A DNA stretch of 64,000 nt from Vreelandella songnenensis (lineage in GTDB: Bacteria; Pseudomonadota; Gammaproteobacteria; Pseudomonadales; Halomonadaceae): contig NZ_PVTK01000003.1 of assembly GCF_003002925.1 (NCBI RefSeq), positions 124,001 through 188,000 of the forward strand, given 5' to 3'. Under the pieces are notes generated by a model. It was not told the DNA's origin and searched no databases. It saw nothing but the letters and a program-made list of their open reading frames with translations. A program made the translations under genes and the position numbers. Positions 8,684-18,959 of this stretch are shown in pieces; position 1 is the stretch's first letter, and each line of letters opens with the position of its first letter.

Positions 8684-9139
8684 ATGGATTCAGATCATAA
8701 AACGACGCCGTCGCAGCCCGCTTCACCGCAAGGCGCATCGGTGGGTTCGCTGTTGTCCACCGTGATGCAGGAAATTACCTCACTGGTGCGCAACGAAGCC
8801 GAACTCGCCAAGACCGAAATGTCGGAAAAAACCCACCAGGCCATGATGGCGCTTGCCGGTATTGCCGTGGCAGGCGCGGTACTGCTGGGTGGCTTCTTCA
8901 CCTTGCTGGCTGCGTTGGTGTTCATGCTCAATGAAGTGCTGCCGCCGGACATGACGCCCTGGCTTTCGGCCATCATCGTGGGTGTCATTGTCTCGGTCAT
9001 CGGTATCGTCATGCTCAAGGCCGGCCTTGCCAAGTTGCAGGCACGTAATCTGGTACCCAACCGTACCCTGAACAGCCTGAATACCGACAAGGAGCTCGCC
9101 AGGGAGCATCAGCATAACGTCAAGGAGGAGTTGAAATGA
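8684..9139 (+). CDS. Phage holin family / DUF1469 membrane protein
   Basis: 151 aa. N-terminal amphipathic region (LLSTVMQEITSLVRNEAELAKTEM) is the signature of the DUF1469 (Phage_holin_3_6) family, followed by two TM segments (about 62-84 and 94-114) and a charged C-terminus. Despite the Pfam name these are chromosomal inner-membrane proteins, not lysis proteins, and their function is not established. GGGAGG lies upstream of the start, and its stop overlaps the next start (ATGA at 9136). Confidence 0.87.
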   Translation: MDSDHKTTPSQPASPQGASVGSLLSTVMQEITSLVRNEAELAKTEMSEKTHQAMMALAGIAVAGAVLLGGFFTLLAALVFMLNEVLPPDMTPWLSAIIVGVIVSVIGIVMLKAGLAKLQARNLVPNRTLNSLNTDKELAREHQHNVKEELK

Positions 9140-10158
9140 CGGACCATAACGATCATCACGATCACCGTAGTGCTGAAGAGATCGAAAAGGATATCCACCG
9201 CTCGCGCGAGCGTCTGGACTCCACGCTGCACGAGATCGAGGAGCGCTTCTCTCCTCAGCAGCTGCTCAATACGTCCTACGACTACCTTCGCCACGGCGGC
9301 GCTAACGAGTTCGTCTCGAACCTGGGTAATACCATCAAGCAGAACCCGCTACCGTTTCTGGTGACCACAGCGGGCCTTGGCTGGCTGATGCTTGCCCAGC
9401 GCAACCCGGGCTCACAGCAGAGCTACCCGCGCTCGAACCAGTACGGCGGCTCGCAGGGCACGCCAGGCATTCCTGTTCATGAAGGTACGCATGCACAGGG
9501 CAGCGCACCCGGCTATGCCAGCTCGCCTGGGTACGTTCCCGGCAGCAACGAAACTCATGGTAGCCACCAGACCCACGGCAGCCAGCAGGGCCGCATGAGC
9601 AGCATGAAAGAGGGCGCGAAAGATAAAGCCCAGCAGTTTGGCGATAAGGCCAAGGATGTCGCGCATCAGCTAAGCGATAAAGCGCATAACCTTGGCGATA
9701 AGGCTCACCACATGGGAGATAGCATGCGCGATTCCACGTCTCATCTTCAGCACGGCACGCAGGATCACCTGCACAACATGTCTGACCGCGCCCGTCAGAT
9801 GGGCAGTAGCTCTTCTGATTTCATCCAGGAGCATCCGCTGGTAGTCGGTGCGCTAGGGGTGGCCCTGGGCGCTGCGCTGGCGGGGCTTTTCCCCACTACG
9901 CGCAAGGAAGACGAATACATGGGTGAGTATCGCGATCGTGCGCTGCATAAAGCGGCCGAAGTTGGTCAGGAACAGGCTGACAAGGCGCAGCACGCTGTTC
10001 ATGACAAGGCCGAAGAAATGAAAGATGGCACGCGTGAGCACGACAAGAAGGACGACAAGCAGAATCCGGCCGAGCGTCATGACAGCGGCCTGGCGAATTC
10101 GAACACTCCCTCGGGCAACACGCAGGGTAAAGATACCCTGGAGCCGCCCAAACGCTAA
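9136..10158 (+). CDS. DUF3618 domain protein with LEA-like repeats
   Basis: 340 aa. N-terminal DUF3618 helix (RSAEEIEKDIHRSRERLD), then a short hydrophobic stretch near 70-90 and a Gly/Ser/His-rich linker. Residues about 150-200 hold tandem K/A/D-rich repeats (DKAKDVAHQLSDKAHNLGDKAH) resembling group 3 LEA or apolipoprotein 11-mers. A second TM (VVGALGVALGAALAGLF) near 235-252 and a charged helix (AHDKAEEMKDG-type) follow. It overlaps the preceding gene by 4 bp. It probably helps shape or protect the envelope under stress; this is inference from composition. Confidence 0.82.
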   Translation: MTDHNDHHDHRSAEEIEKDIHRSRERLDSTLHEIEERFSPQQLLNTSYDYLRHGGANEFVSNLGNTIKQNPLPFLVTTAGLGWLMLAQRNPGSQQSYPRSNQYGGSQGTPGIPVHEGTHAQGSAPGYASSPGYVPGSNETHGSHQTHGSQQGRMSSMKEGAKDKAQQFGDKAKDVAHQLSDKAHNLGDKAHHMGDSMRDSTSHLQHGTQDHLHNMSDRARQMGSSSSDFIQEHPLVVGALGVALGAALAGLFPTTRKEDEYMGEYRDRALHKAAEVGQEQADKAQHAVHDKAEEMKDGTREHDKKDDKQNPAERHDSGLANSNTPSGNTQGKDTLEPPKR

Positions 10159-10195
10159 GGTGTAAGCGGTAAGCGTTACGTTAACGCAGAGATGA

Positions 10196-10223
10196 GCGCC
10201 CGGCCCTGGCCGGGCGCTTTTTT
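10196..10223 (+). terminator. Rho-independent terminator of the DUF3618 operon
   Basis: GCGCCCGGC (10196-10204) pairs with GCCGGGCGC (10209-10217) over a four-base loop, followed by TTTTTT. It closes the three-gene operon 37 bp after its last stop codon. Confidence 0.92.
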
Positions 10224-10264
10224 ATGGTCAACTGGCTGTCGAGCACCTGTCGTCTGCGAATAAT

Positions 10265-10429
10265 CGGCACACTGTCACAGCGTGAGACTTTACTATCGGT
10301 GATCGCGAGAATATCCAGGCCTTTGTGTCTTGCCCGCTGTGCAAGTGTCAGTGTATTTACTGCATAGGGTTTGATGGAAACGACCAGCACTACCTCATTG
10401 GATTGTGCCCCATACAAGGCGTCGCCGCC
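10265..10429 (-). pseudogene. Remnant of an RpiR/MurR regulator (SIS domain)
   Basis: The minus strand reads a piece of a sugar-isomerase (SIS) domain: SNEVVLVVSIKPYAVNTLTL followed by ARHKGLDILAITDSKVS, matching the core of RpiR-type regulators (xxxAISFxxY ... ITDSxxS). No helix-turn-helix part or plausible start remains, and the open frame continues into unrelated sequence at both ends. It lies between the envelope operon terminator and a class III aminotransferase; RpiR regulators are common neighbours of such aminotransferases, so this may be the lost regulator. Confidence 0.6.
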
Positions 10430-10496
10430 CGTGCTGGGCACGAATTTCGTTGTAGCCTTGAAACTCAAAAGCATCCTTCGAAGAGGAAAGAGAACC

Positions 10497-11822
10497 ATGG
10501 CGCGTATTCTTCACCGCAGCATTGGCCAGACGTTGCCGCATGCAGCATCAGCTCAGGGCGTCTATATCACTGATACCCAGGGGCGCCGTTACCTGGATGG
10601 CTCCGGCGGGGCGGCGGTGACTAGCGTAGGGCACGGCCACCCGGAAGTGCTGGCAGCCATGCGCGCGCAGATCGATAACCTCTGCTATGCCCATACCGGA
10701 TTTTTCACTACGGATGTTGCCGAGGAGCTGGCCGAGAAACTGGTGAACCTGGCTCCAGACGGCCTGGATTACGTTTACCTGGTATCCGGCGGCTCCGAGG
10801 CGGTAGAAGCCGCGTTAAAAATGGCCCGCCAGTATTTTGTGGAAACCGGCAGGCCCGAGCGGCGGCATATTATCGCCCGACGCCAGAGCTACCACGGCAA
10901 CACCCTGGGCGCGCTTGCCACCGGGGGCAATGCCATGCGCCGGGCGCAGTTCCAGCCGCTTCTGCCCCAGACGCATCATGTCTCGCCCTGCTACGCCTAC
11001 CGTGACAAGGGGAACGATGAATCGTTTGAAGCCTACGCCGCAAGGCTTGCCGACGAGCTTGAGGCCAAGATTCTCGAGCTGGGCCCTGAAAGTGTCATGG
11101 CGTTTGTAGCCGAACCGGTGGTAGGCGCCACGCTAGGCGCGGTGGCCGCTGAAGCGGATTACTTCAAACGGGTACGTAACATATGCGACCAGTACGGCGT
11201 GCTTCTGATTCTCGATGAAGTGATGTGCGGCATGGGGCGCACGGGCACGCTGTTCGCCTGTGAGCAGGAAGGGATAACGCCGGATATTCTTACCATTGCC
11301 AAGGGGCTGGGCGGCGGCTATCAGCCCATCGGCGCCGTGCTGCTCTCATCCGCGATTCATGAAAGCTTCGCCAGCGGTTCCGGCCTGTTTCAGCATGGGC
11401 ATACGTACTTGGGCCACCCGGTTGCAGCGGCGGCCGCCAACAAGGTCGTCGAGATCATTGCGCGGCCGGAGACGCTGGCCAACGTCAACGCCATGGGCGA
11501 GCGTTTGCAACGCGGCCTGGAAGCGGCGCTGGTGGCATCGCCTCATGTAGGCGATATTCGCGGGCGGGGGCTGTTTCGGGGCATTGAGCTGGTCGCCGAC
11601 CGCGAGCAGAAGACGCCGTTTGATCCCGCTCGAAAACTCCATGCCAGGATCAAGCGCCAGGCAATGGCGAGAGGTTTGATCAGTTATCCCATGGGCGGCA
11701 CGATTGACGGTGTCCATGGGGATCACGTGTTGCTTGCCCCGCCGTATACCATCCAGGCGGACGAGATCGATCTCATCATCGAACGGATTACCCAGGCGAT
11801 TGACGCCGCACTGGCAGAATAA
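10497..11822 (+). CDS. Class III PLP-dependent aminotransferase
   Basis: 441 aa from the ATG at 10497, which has GAGGAAAGAG upstream; the longer open frame from 10371 reads through the RpiR ghost and is rejected. Fold-type I aminotransferase of the omega-amino acid:pyruvate / aspartate aminotransferase family: VSGGSEAVEAALK phosphate-binding turn, SYHGNTLGA, LILDEVMCGMGRTG with the cofactor Asp, and the Schiff-base Lys in TIAKGLGGGY. The amino donor cannot be read from the sequence; omega-amino acids, polyamines or taurine-like donors are possible. Confidence 0.9.
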   Translation: MARILHRSIGQTLPHAASAQGVYITDTQGRRYLDGSGGAAVTSVGHGHPEVLAAMRAQIDNLCYAHTGFFTTDVAEELAEKLVNLAPDGLDYVYLVSGGSEAVEAALKMARQYFVETGRPERRHIIARRQSYHGNTLGALATGGNAMRRAQFQPLLPQTHHVSPCYAYRDKGNDESFEAYAARLADELEAKILELGPESVMAFVAEPVVGATLGAVAAEADYFKRVRNICDQYGVLLILDEVMCGMGRTGTLFACEQEGITPDILTIAKGLGGGYQPIGAVLLSSAIHESFASGSGLFQHGHTYLGHPVAAAAANKVVEIIARPETLANVNAMGERLQRGLEAALVASPHVGDIRGRGLFRGIELVADREQKTPFDPARKLHARIKRQAMARGLISYPMGGTIDGVHGDHVLLAPPYTIQADEIDLIIERITQAIDAALAE

Positions 11823-11880
11823 CCTGAACAGGACAACCACCAGCTGGGGTTTTCCGACGCGCGTATCGAGGCCATTCGCT

Positions 11881-11920
11881 AGCGCCGCTCTAACCTGGCA
11901 CGCGGCGCTTCTTTTCTATT
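11881..11920 (+). terminator. Terminator after the aminotransferase gene
   Basis: AGCGCCGC (11881-11888) pairs with GCGGCGCT (11902-11909) with a 13-base loop, followed by TTCTTTTCTATTT. It lies between the aminotransferase stop and the 3' end of xseA, which converges from the other strand. Confidence 0.7.
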
Positions 11921-13256
11921 TACTCAAGCGCCGCTTGACCTCGACACTCAGCCTGCCTTCACCCAGGCGCAGCGAGAGTTTCTGGCCGGGCGTAGTCTCC
12001 TGTGCCCGGCGCACCACCTGGCCCTTTTCATCCTGGGCAATGGCGTAACCCCGGCCAAGCACCGCCAGGGGGCTGATGGCGTTCAGCTCCCGCGCGGCGC
12101 TGGTTAAACGCGCCTGCTGACGTTGAAGCTGGCGCTGCATGGCATTTTCCAAGCGACGGTTCAGCTGATTCACCCGCTCGCTTTCGGCGCGGTGCAGGCG
12201 CGTCATGTCCTGACTCGCCAAGCGCCTGCCCAACTGCGCTACCCGTGTTTGCTGCTGAGTAAGCGTTTGCTGCATGGCGCGAGTTAAGCGCTGGGCGAGT
12301 GTCGTCACGTGCTGGCGCTGACGGTTCAGCTGCTCGCCGGGGTGCCTGAGCCGGGCGCGCAAGCTGTCCAGCTGTTGGCTATCGCGCTCAAGTCTTCGCT
12401 CTATGGCGCGCTGCAGGCGGCTTTGCTGGTCATTCAGCTGGCGCTTCAAGGCGTGCTGGTCCGGCACCAGCCGCTCGGCGGCGGCGGACGGGGTGGGGGC
12501 GCGCATGTCGGCGGCAAAATCGGCAAGCGTGACATCCACTTCATGGCCCACCGCCGACATCACCGGCAGGCGCGAATGAAAGATCGCCCGGGCCAGGTGT
12601 TCATTGTTGAACGCCCACAGATCCTCCAGACTGCCGCCGCCCCGGGTAATCAGAATCGCGTCCCGCGCCGGGTCCAACCGCGCCTGGCGGTTGAGCAAAC
12701 CGAGTGCGGCAATCATCGCCGGTGCCGCCTCCGCGCCCTGTACCGGCACCGGAATCAGCGTCACGTCCGCCAGGGGCCAGCGCGCGTCCAGCACCGCCAG
12801 CACATCACGAATGGCCGCGCCGGTCGCAGAGCTCAAGATCAACAGCTTGCGGGGCGGGAAGGGCAGGGGGCGGGTATTGGCAAACACGCCTTCGCCTTCC
12901 AGCTGGGCCTTGAGGCGCTCGTAAGCCGCCAGCAGCTCGCCCAGTCCCGCCGCCTGCACCGCCTCGGCAATCAACTGGTAGTCGCCGCGCGGCTCGAACA
13001 GCGACACCCGCCCGCGCAGCTTCACCTGGTCGCCATCGCGCATGGGGGCGGAAATAAACCGCGCCCGCTGGCGAAACAGCGCGCAGCGCACCTGGGCGCG
13101 GTCATCCTTCAGCGTGAAGTAGATGTGCCCCGAGGCCGGGCGCGACACGTTGGAAAGTTCGCCCTCCACCCACACTTCGCCCACATCGCGCTCGAGCGCC
13201 TGGCGCGAGCGCTTGTTGAGTTCGCTGACGGAAAGGGCGGTAGTGGCGTCTGGCAT
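11916..13256 (-). CDS. xseA: Exodeoxyribonuclease VII large subunit
   Basis: 446 aa, the usual XseA length. N-terminal OB-fold (SVSELNKRSRQALERDVGEVWVEGE..., HIYFTLKDDRAQVRCALF), then the catalytic domain (SSATGAAIRDVLAVL, ITRGGGSLEDLWAFN, AVGHEVDVTLADFAADMRAPTPSAAAE), and a long Gln/Arg-rich coiled coil that binds the XseB small subunits. With XseB it degrades single-stranded DNA from both ends to oligonucleotides in mismatch and recombination repair. xseB is not in this window. It is divergent from guaB, a widely conserved order (xseA-guaB-guaA). Confidence 0.97.
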   Translation of the reverse strand: MPDATTALSVSELNKRSRQALERDVGEVWVEGELSNVSRPASGHIYFTLKDDRAQVRCALFRQRARFISAPMRDGDQVKLRGRVSLFEPRGDYQLIAEAVQAAGLGELLAAYERLKAQLEGEGVFANTRPLPFPPRKLLILSSATGAAIRDVLAVLDARWPLADVTLIPVPVQGAEAAPAMIAALGLLNRQARLDPARDAILITRGGGSLEDLWAFNNEHLARAIFHSRLPVMSAVGHEVDVTLADFAADMRAPTPSAAAERLVPDQHALKRQLNDQQSRLQRAIERRLERDSQQLDSLRARLRHPGEQLNRQRQHVTTLAQRLTRAMQQTLTQQQTRVAQLGRRLASQDMTRLHRAESERVNQLNRRLENAMQRQLQRQQARLTSAARELNAISPLAVLGRGYAIAQDEKGQVVRRAQETTPGQKLSLRLGEGRLSVEVKRRLSK

Positions 13257-13299
13257 GGAAATCCCCTCGGGTTGAGCAGCAGGAAAGCGGCCTGCCTAG

Positions 13300-14895
<1,596 letters not shown>

Positions 14896-14913
14896 CCAGC
14901 GCTCAGTAACACG

Positions 14914-14946
14914 GCGGCGGGCTTTGCTCCGCCGCTTGCTTTTTAG
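14914..14946 (+). terminator. Hairpin with U-rich tail between guaB and guaA
   Basis: GCGGCGG (14914-14920) pairs with CCGCCGC (14929-14935) over an 8-base loop, followed by TTGCTTTTTAG. It sits in the 92-bp gap between guaB and guaA, so it may attenuate guaA or mark a partial terminator. Confidence 0.65.
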
Positions 14947-14987
14947 CCTTACCAGCAGCACCTCCACTGCTTACTCGAGATACCGCC

Positions 14988-16565
14988 ATGAATGATATCC
15001 ACGCTCACAAGATCCTGATTCTCGACTTCGGCTCGCAGTACACCCAGCTGATCGCCCGCCGGGTACGCGAAATTGGCGTTTACTCCGAAGTTCGTGCCTT
15101 CGATATCACCGAAGAAGAGATCCGCGAGTACAACCCCAACGGCATCATCCTGGCCGGCGGCCCGGAATCCGTGACCGAGCTTGAGTCCCCGCGTGCGCCC
15201 CAGTGCGTGTTCGAAATGAATCTTCCGGTATTTGGTATCTGCTACGGCATGCAGACCATGGCCGAGCAGCTGGGCGGCAAGGTGGAAGGCTCCAACAAGC
15301 GCGAGTTCGGCTATGCGCAGATCAGCATCGACGCCGACAACGCGCTGTTCAACGGCATCAAGGACCACGTGGATACCGAAAGCGGCAAGGGCCTGCTGGA
15401 CGTATGGATGAGCCACGGCGACAAGGTGGCCCAGGCGCCCGCCGAGTTCACCGTGACGGCTTCTACCCCGAGCTGCCCGATTGCGGCCATGGTATGGGAA
15501 GAGAAGCAGTTCTATGGCGTACAGTTCCACCCGGAAGTGACCCACACCCTGCAAGGCCAGCGGATGCTTGAGCACTTCGTGCTGGATATCTGTAAAGCCG
15601 AGAAGCTGTGGACACCTGCGCAGATCATCGAAGACCAGGTTCAGCGCGTGCGCGAACAGGTCGGCGACCGCCACGTACTGCTCGGCCTCTCCGGCGGCGT
15701 GGACTCTTCTGTGGTCGCCGCACTGCTGCACAAGGCGATTGGCGACCAGCTGACCTGCGTGTTCGTGGACAACGGCCTGCTGCGCAAGGACGAAGGCAAC
15801 CAGGTCATGGAAACCTTCGCCAAGCACATGGGCGTGAAGGTCATCCGCGTAGACGCCGAAGACCTGTTCCTGGGCAAGCTGAAAGACGAGAAAGACCCGG
15901 AAGCCAAGCGCAAGATCATCGGCAACACCTTCATCGACGTGTTCGATGAAGAAGCCAGCAAGATCGAAGGTGTGGAGTTCCTGGCCCAGGGCACCATCTA
16001 CCCGGACGTGATCGAATCCGCCGCCTCCAAGACCGGCAAGGCGCACGTGATCAAATCCCACCACAACGTGGGCGGCCTGCCGGAAACCATGAAGCTCAAG
16101 CTGGTCGAGCCGCTGCGCGAACTGTTCAAGGACGAAGTACGCAAACTCGGCCTGGAACTTGGCTTGCCCTACGACATGGTGTACCGCCACCCCTTCCCGG
16201 GGCCGGGCCTGGGCGTGCGTATTCTGGGCGAAGTGAAGAAAGAGTACGCCGACATCCTGCGTGAAGCCGACGCCATCTTCATCGAAGAACTGCGCGCCTC
16301 CGGCTGGTACGAAAAAACCAGCCAGGCGTTCGCCGTGTTCCTGCCGGTCAAATCCGTCGGCGTGGTCGGCGACGGCCGCCGCTACGAATGGGTCATCGCG
16401 CTACGCGCCGTCGAAACCATCGACTTCATGACCGCCCGCTGGGCGCACCTGCCTTATGAGCTGCTGGAGAAGGTTTCTAACCGGGTGATCAATGAGTTGG
16501 AAGGGGTGTCGCGGGTGACTTATGATGTGAGTAGTAAGCCGCCGGCTACTATTGAGTGGGAGTGA
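14988..16565 (+). CDS. guaA: GMP synthase (glutamine-hydrolysing)
   Basis: 525 aa, the standard length. Class I glutamine amidotransferase domain ([18 protein letters not shown], nucleophile in GICYGMQ, HPEVTHT), ATP-pyrophosphatase domain with the P-loop [15 protein letters not shown], and the dimerisation domain ending PPATIEWE. It converts XMP, glutamine and ATP to GMP. The final roughly 30 codons (from about 16470) switch to codons otherwise rare in this gene (TTG, ACT, TAT, AGT, GCT, ATT), just before an AT-rich island; this is a mark of integrative recombination at the guaA 3' end. Confidence 0.98.
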   Translation: MNDIHAHKILILDFGSQYTQLIARRVREIGVYSEVRAFDITEEEIREYNPNGIILAGGPESVTELESPRAPQCVFEMNLPVFGICYGMQTMAEQLGGKVEGSNKREFGYAQISIDADNALFNGIKDHVDTESGKGLLDVWMSHGDKVAQAPAEFTVTASTPSCPIAAMVWEEKQFYGVQFHPEVTHTLQGQRMLEHFVLDICKAEKLWTPAQIIEDQVQRVREQVGDRHVLLGLSGGVDSSVVAALLHKAIGDQLTCVFVDNGLLRKDEGNQVMETFAKHMGVKVIRVDAEDLFLGKLKDEKDPEAKRKIIGNTFIDVFDEEASKIEGVEFLAQGTIYPDVIESAASKTGKAHVIKSHHNVGGLPETMKLKLVEPLRELFKDEVRKLGLELGLPYDMVYRHPFPGPGLGVRILGEVKKEYADILREADAIFIEELRASGWYEKTSQAFAVFLPVKSVGVVGDGRRYEWVIALRAVETIDFMTARWAHLPYELLEKVSNRVINELEGVSRVTYDVSSKPPATIEWE

Positions 16566-16590
16566 GTGTTTACTAGCTAGTTGCATAAAA

Positions 16591-16618
16591 AAATCCGCCG
16601 AAAGGCGGATTTTTTTTT
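16591..16618 (+). terminator. guaA rho-independent terminator
   Basis: AAATCCGCC (16591-16599) pairs with GGCGGATTT (16604-16612) with a GAAA tetraloop, followed by a run of T to 16618. AT content rises sharply immediately after it. Confidence 0.95.
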
Positions 16619-16699
16619 ATGAATTGAAATTTGGATGTTGGTCGTTATATCATCAACTGAGGTCTCTAAATTGATTTTATAAAATAATCTGAGATTTAT

Positions 16700-17356
16700 A
16701 TGTTAAAAGAAAAGGTTTTTTGCACTAGAAAAAATGCTTTTATGATAAGCCTATTAACGTGCTTAATTACAGCGGTTTTTTTATTAGCTTTTTTTGTATT
16801 TTTTTCCTCTCCTGGTGTGGTTGATAAGATGAGCAGTTTTAATCTAATTTCTGTCCTCTCCAAAAATCATGAATGTTCACATAATGGGTGTCAAGTAGCA
16901 AATATGATTCCAGGAGGTTCAGAGCTTTTAAGTCTAAAAGAAGTTTGGGGGTTTCAGTCTTCTCTATATCAAACAGTCATTACATTTTTGATAGCTATAA
17001 ATGGTTTTATAGCTGCATTATCTGTTTTGTATATAAAAACAAATTCTGAGGATAAGGCTGAAGATGCAGCAAAGAGCTATGTTAAAGGTGATAGTTTCAG
17101 TGTTTTTATTGAAAAAATACTATCACGAAAAAGCAGGAAAAAGCTGCGCCAGCTTCAGCAAGATTACGCCAGTACAATGGAAACATTTGAATTGGGAATT
17201 AATGGTATAAGCGATTTAAAGGAAAATGTAGAAGCTCTTAAGAATGAAAATTCTGATCTAAAGAGGCAGCTGAGTATTATATCAAAAAAGTTGGCTGAAT
17301 TAGATGAAAAAGAAAAAGAAGGCGGTAGTTTTGAACTCAATAGGAGGGTTAGATAG
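16700..17356 (+). CDS. Two-TM coiled-coil protein, first gene of the AT-rich island
   Basis: 218 aa, no family recognised. TM1 spans about residues 14-37; a periplasmic loop of about 50 residues contains two Cys (HECSHNGCQ); TM2 spans about 88-113. A cytoplasmic region of about 105 residues ends in a strong coiled coil (DLKENVEALKNENSDLKRQL). AT-rich codon use unlike the flanking genes. Its stop codon overlaps the GTG start of the metallopeptidase gene by one base, implying translational coupling. A membrane sensor or anchor for the downstream proteins is a reasonable guess, not shown by sequence. Confidence 0.75.
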   Translation: MLKEKVFCTRKNAFMISLLTCLITAVFLLAFFVFFSSPGVVDKMSSFNLISVLSKNHECSHNGCQVANMIPGGSELLSLKEVWGFQSSLYQTVITFLIAINGFIAALSVLYIKTNSEDKAEDAAKSYVKGDSFSVFIEKILSRKSRKKLRQLQQDYASTMETFELGINGISDLKENVEALKNENSDLKRQLSIISKKLAELDEKEKEGGSFELNRRVR

Positions 17357-17898
17357 TGGCTTTTATTCGTAAAGGAATGGTTAAAGAAAGAAAGCTGCCT
17401 GAATTTGAGGAACTATCTACTCCAGAGGATTTGATAAAGCTTGCTGAGAGTAAAGGGCTAAATACTGATCCAATAAATATTACAGAGCTAGCCCAAGAGC
17501 TAGGTGTGACTGTAAGGTTTGAGCCTCTTGAAGATGAGGTGTCGGGTAGTCTTGTCAAAGAGAAACGCTCTGGAGCCTGGGTCATGAAAGTCAATTCTTT
17601 GCATCATCCACACAGACAAAGATTTACAATTGCGCATGAACTCGCTCATAGAATATGCCATGCTGCAAACAGTGATAATTTTGAAGATAAAACTTTCTTC
17701 AGAAATGGAGATAGTAATTGGATGGAAGCGGAAGCTAATCAATTTGCAGCTGCTTTATTGATGCCAGAAAATAGTTTTGTAAATTATATTGATAATGTTT
17801 CATCCAAAGTTGAAGATTTAGCCAATTATTTTCAAGTTTCTTCAATGGCTGTAAGAGTTCGAGCAAAAGTTCTGGGGTATGAAGGACATAACCTATGA
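17356..17898 (+). CDS. ImmA/IrrE family metallo-endopeptidase
   Basis: 180 aa, GTG start overlapping the previous stop by 1 bp, with TAGGAGGG upstream. The zinc motif HELAH lies at residues 94-98 (FTIAHELAHRICH) and the downstream glutamate in the MEAEANQFAAALLMP segment (123-137), the hallmarks of COG2856 peptidases. In the family these cleave repressors of mobile elements (ImmA acts on ImmR) or DdrO in radiation response. No Xre-type helix-turn-helix domain is fused or adjacent. Its stop overlaps the next start by 4 bp (ATGA at 17895). The target is unknown. Confidence 0.9.
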   Translation: MAFIRKGMVKERKLPEFEELSTPEDLIKLAESKGLNTDPINITELAQELGVTVRFEPLEDEVSGSLVKEKRSGAWVMKVNSLHHPHRQRFTIAHELAHRICHAANSDNFEDKTFFRNGDSNWMEAEANQFAAALLMPENSFVNYIDNVSSKVEDLANYFQVSSMAVRVRAKVLGYEGHNL

Positions 17899-18959
17899 GT
17901 GAGTTTTTATATTTCCCTATGATAAAAACTAGGGATGCTGAACTACGTTGCTTAAGCAATATTGAAGCAGATAGATTTAATAGTTTGCTTCCGATATATG
18001 AGTTGACTAAATCAAGGAAAACGCTAAAAGCTCCTGATGGTGATATTTATCGGCGTATGAAAAATATAGGTGAGATTCAAGGTGAAAGACCTTTTATCTT
18101 AGACTTGTGCACTGATGATAAATACATAAACCCACAGATTGAACAGCTTCTTTCTCCTTATATGGGTTTCAAGGATTGGCAGTATTTTATTTTTGATCTT
18201 CATAATGATCTTAATATTATACCCATGATACATATTTATGAGGATGAGGGGAAAGTGGCATCTGAAGTCGAAGTTTTTGTTAAAGCTGCCTCTGAGAGAA
18301 CTGATTTTTTAGCTGTTCGTTTACCCTATGATTTAGGTGGAGAAAGCGTTCTTCATTACTTGCAACCAATTTTTAATTCATTAAGTGAAGGTTGTAAAGT
18401 TTACGTGATATTAGATGCTGGATTTACAAGGAATGAAATGCCCGGTGATGTGGCAGATAAGTTCATTGACAGCTGCTCTTGTTTAAACGATGTGTCTGAA
18501 TATATAGAAGATATTATAATTATTTCGACAAGCTTTCCCTCGAATGTAGCAAAAGAGGGAGGGGGAGATTCTGAAGGTAAGTTTGATATTTTTGAAGAAA
18601 ATATTTTCCAAAAAGTGGTAGAAGAAGTTGATGTAAAGTATGGGGATTATGCTTCTATTAATACTGAGCAAATTGAGATTAGAGGTGGAACCTTCGTTCC
18701 CAGGATCGATATAGCGAGCCTTGATGGATTCAGTTTTACCTATAAGCGCCATAGGCGTAATGCAGGTGGTTATGTAAAGTGTGCTAAAGAGACTGTTCGG
18801 GATGTTTCGAATTATCAATTTTTAGGTACATGGGCTGATAATGAAATAAATTTGGCAAAAGACGATGCACCTACAGGGATTAGTCCGGCTTTTTGGATAT
18901 CAGTACGTATGAATTACTACATTGAAACAAGGTTGCGATTAAGAAGTTCTTCTAACTAA
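17895..18959 (+). CDS. Beta family protein (T4 beta / sce7725-like)
   Basis: 354 aa. The N-terminus YFPMIKTRDAELRCLSNIE followed by LLPIYELT fits the beta-protein family, in which a short xYxPxxKxxxxE strand and a PIxE strand recur and which resembles a TIM-barrel-like fold in repeats (DFLAVRLPYD, VYVILDAGF). The biochemical activity of this family is not known to me. It overlaps the metallopeptidase gene by 4 bp and converges with the sce7726-like gene, with 21 bp of 3' overlap. Beta/sce7725 proteins are recurrent neighbours of sce7726 proteins, which supports a functional pair. Confidence 0.78.
   Translation: MSEFLYFPMIKTRDAELRCLSNIEADRFNSLLPIYELTKSRKTLKAPDGDIYRRMKNIGEIQGERPFILDLCTDDKYINPQIEQLLSPYMGFKDWQYFIFDLHNDLNIIPMIHIYEDEGKVASEVEVFVKAASERTDFLAVRLPYDLGGESVLHYLQPIFNSLSEGCKVYVILDAGFTRNEMPGDVADKFIDSCSCLNDVSEYIEDIIIISTSFPSNVAKEGGGDSEGKFDIFEENIFQKVVEEVDVKYGDYASINTEQIEIRGGTFVPRIDIASLDGFSFTYKRHRRNAGGYVKCAKETVRDVSNYQFLGTWADNEINLAKDDAPTGISPAFWISVRMNYYIETRLRLRSSSN

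Noticed and set aside
14949..16190. 413-codon open frame antisense to guaA
   Set aside because: Mirror frame of guaA without recognisable domains or ribosome-binding site.
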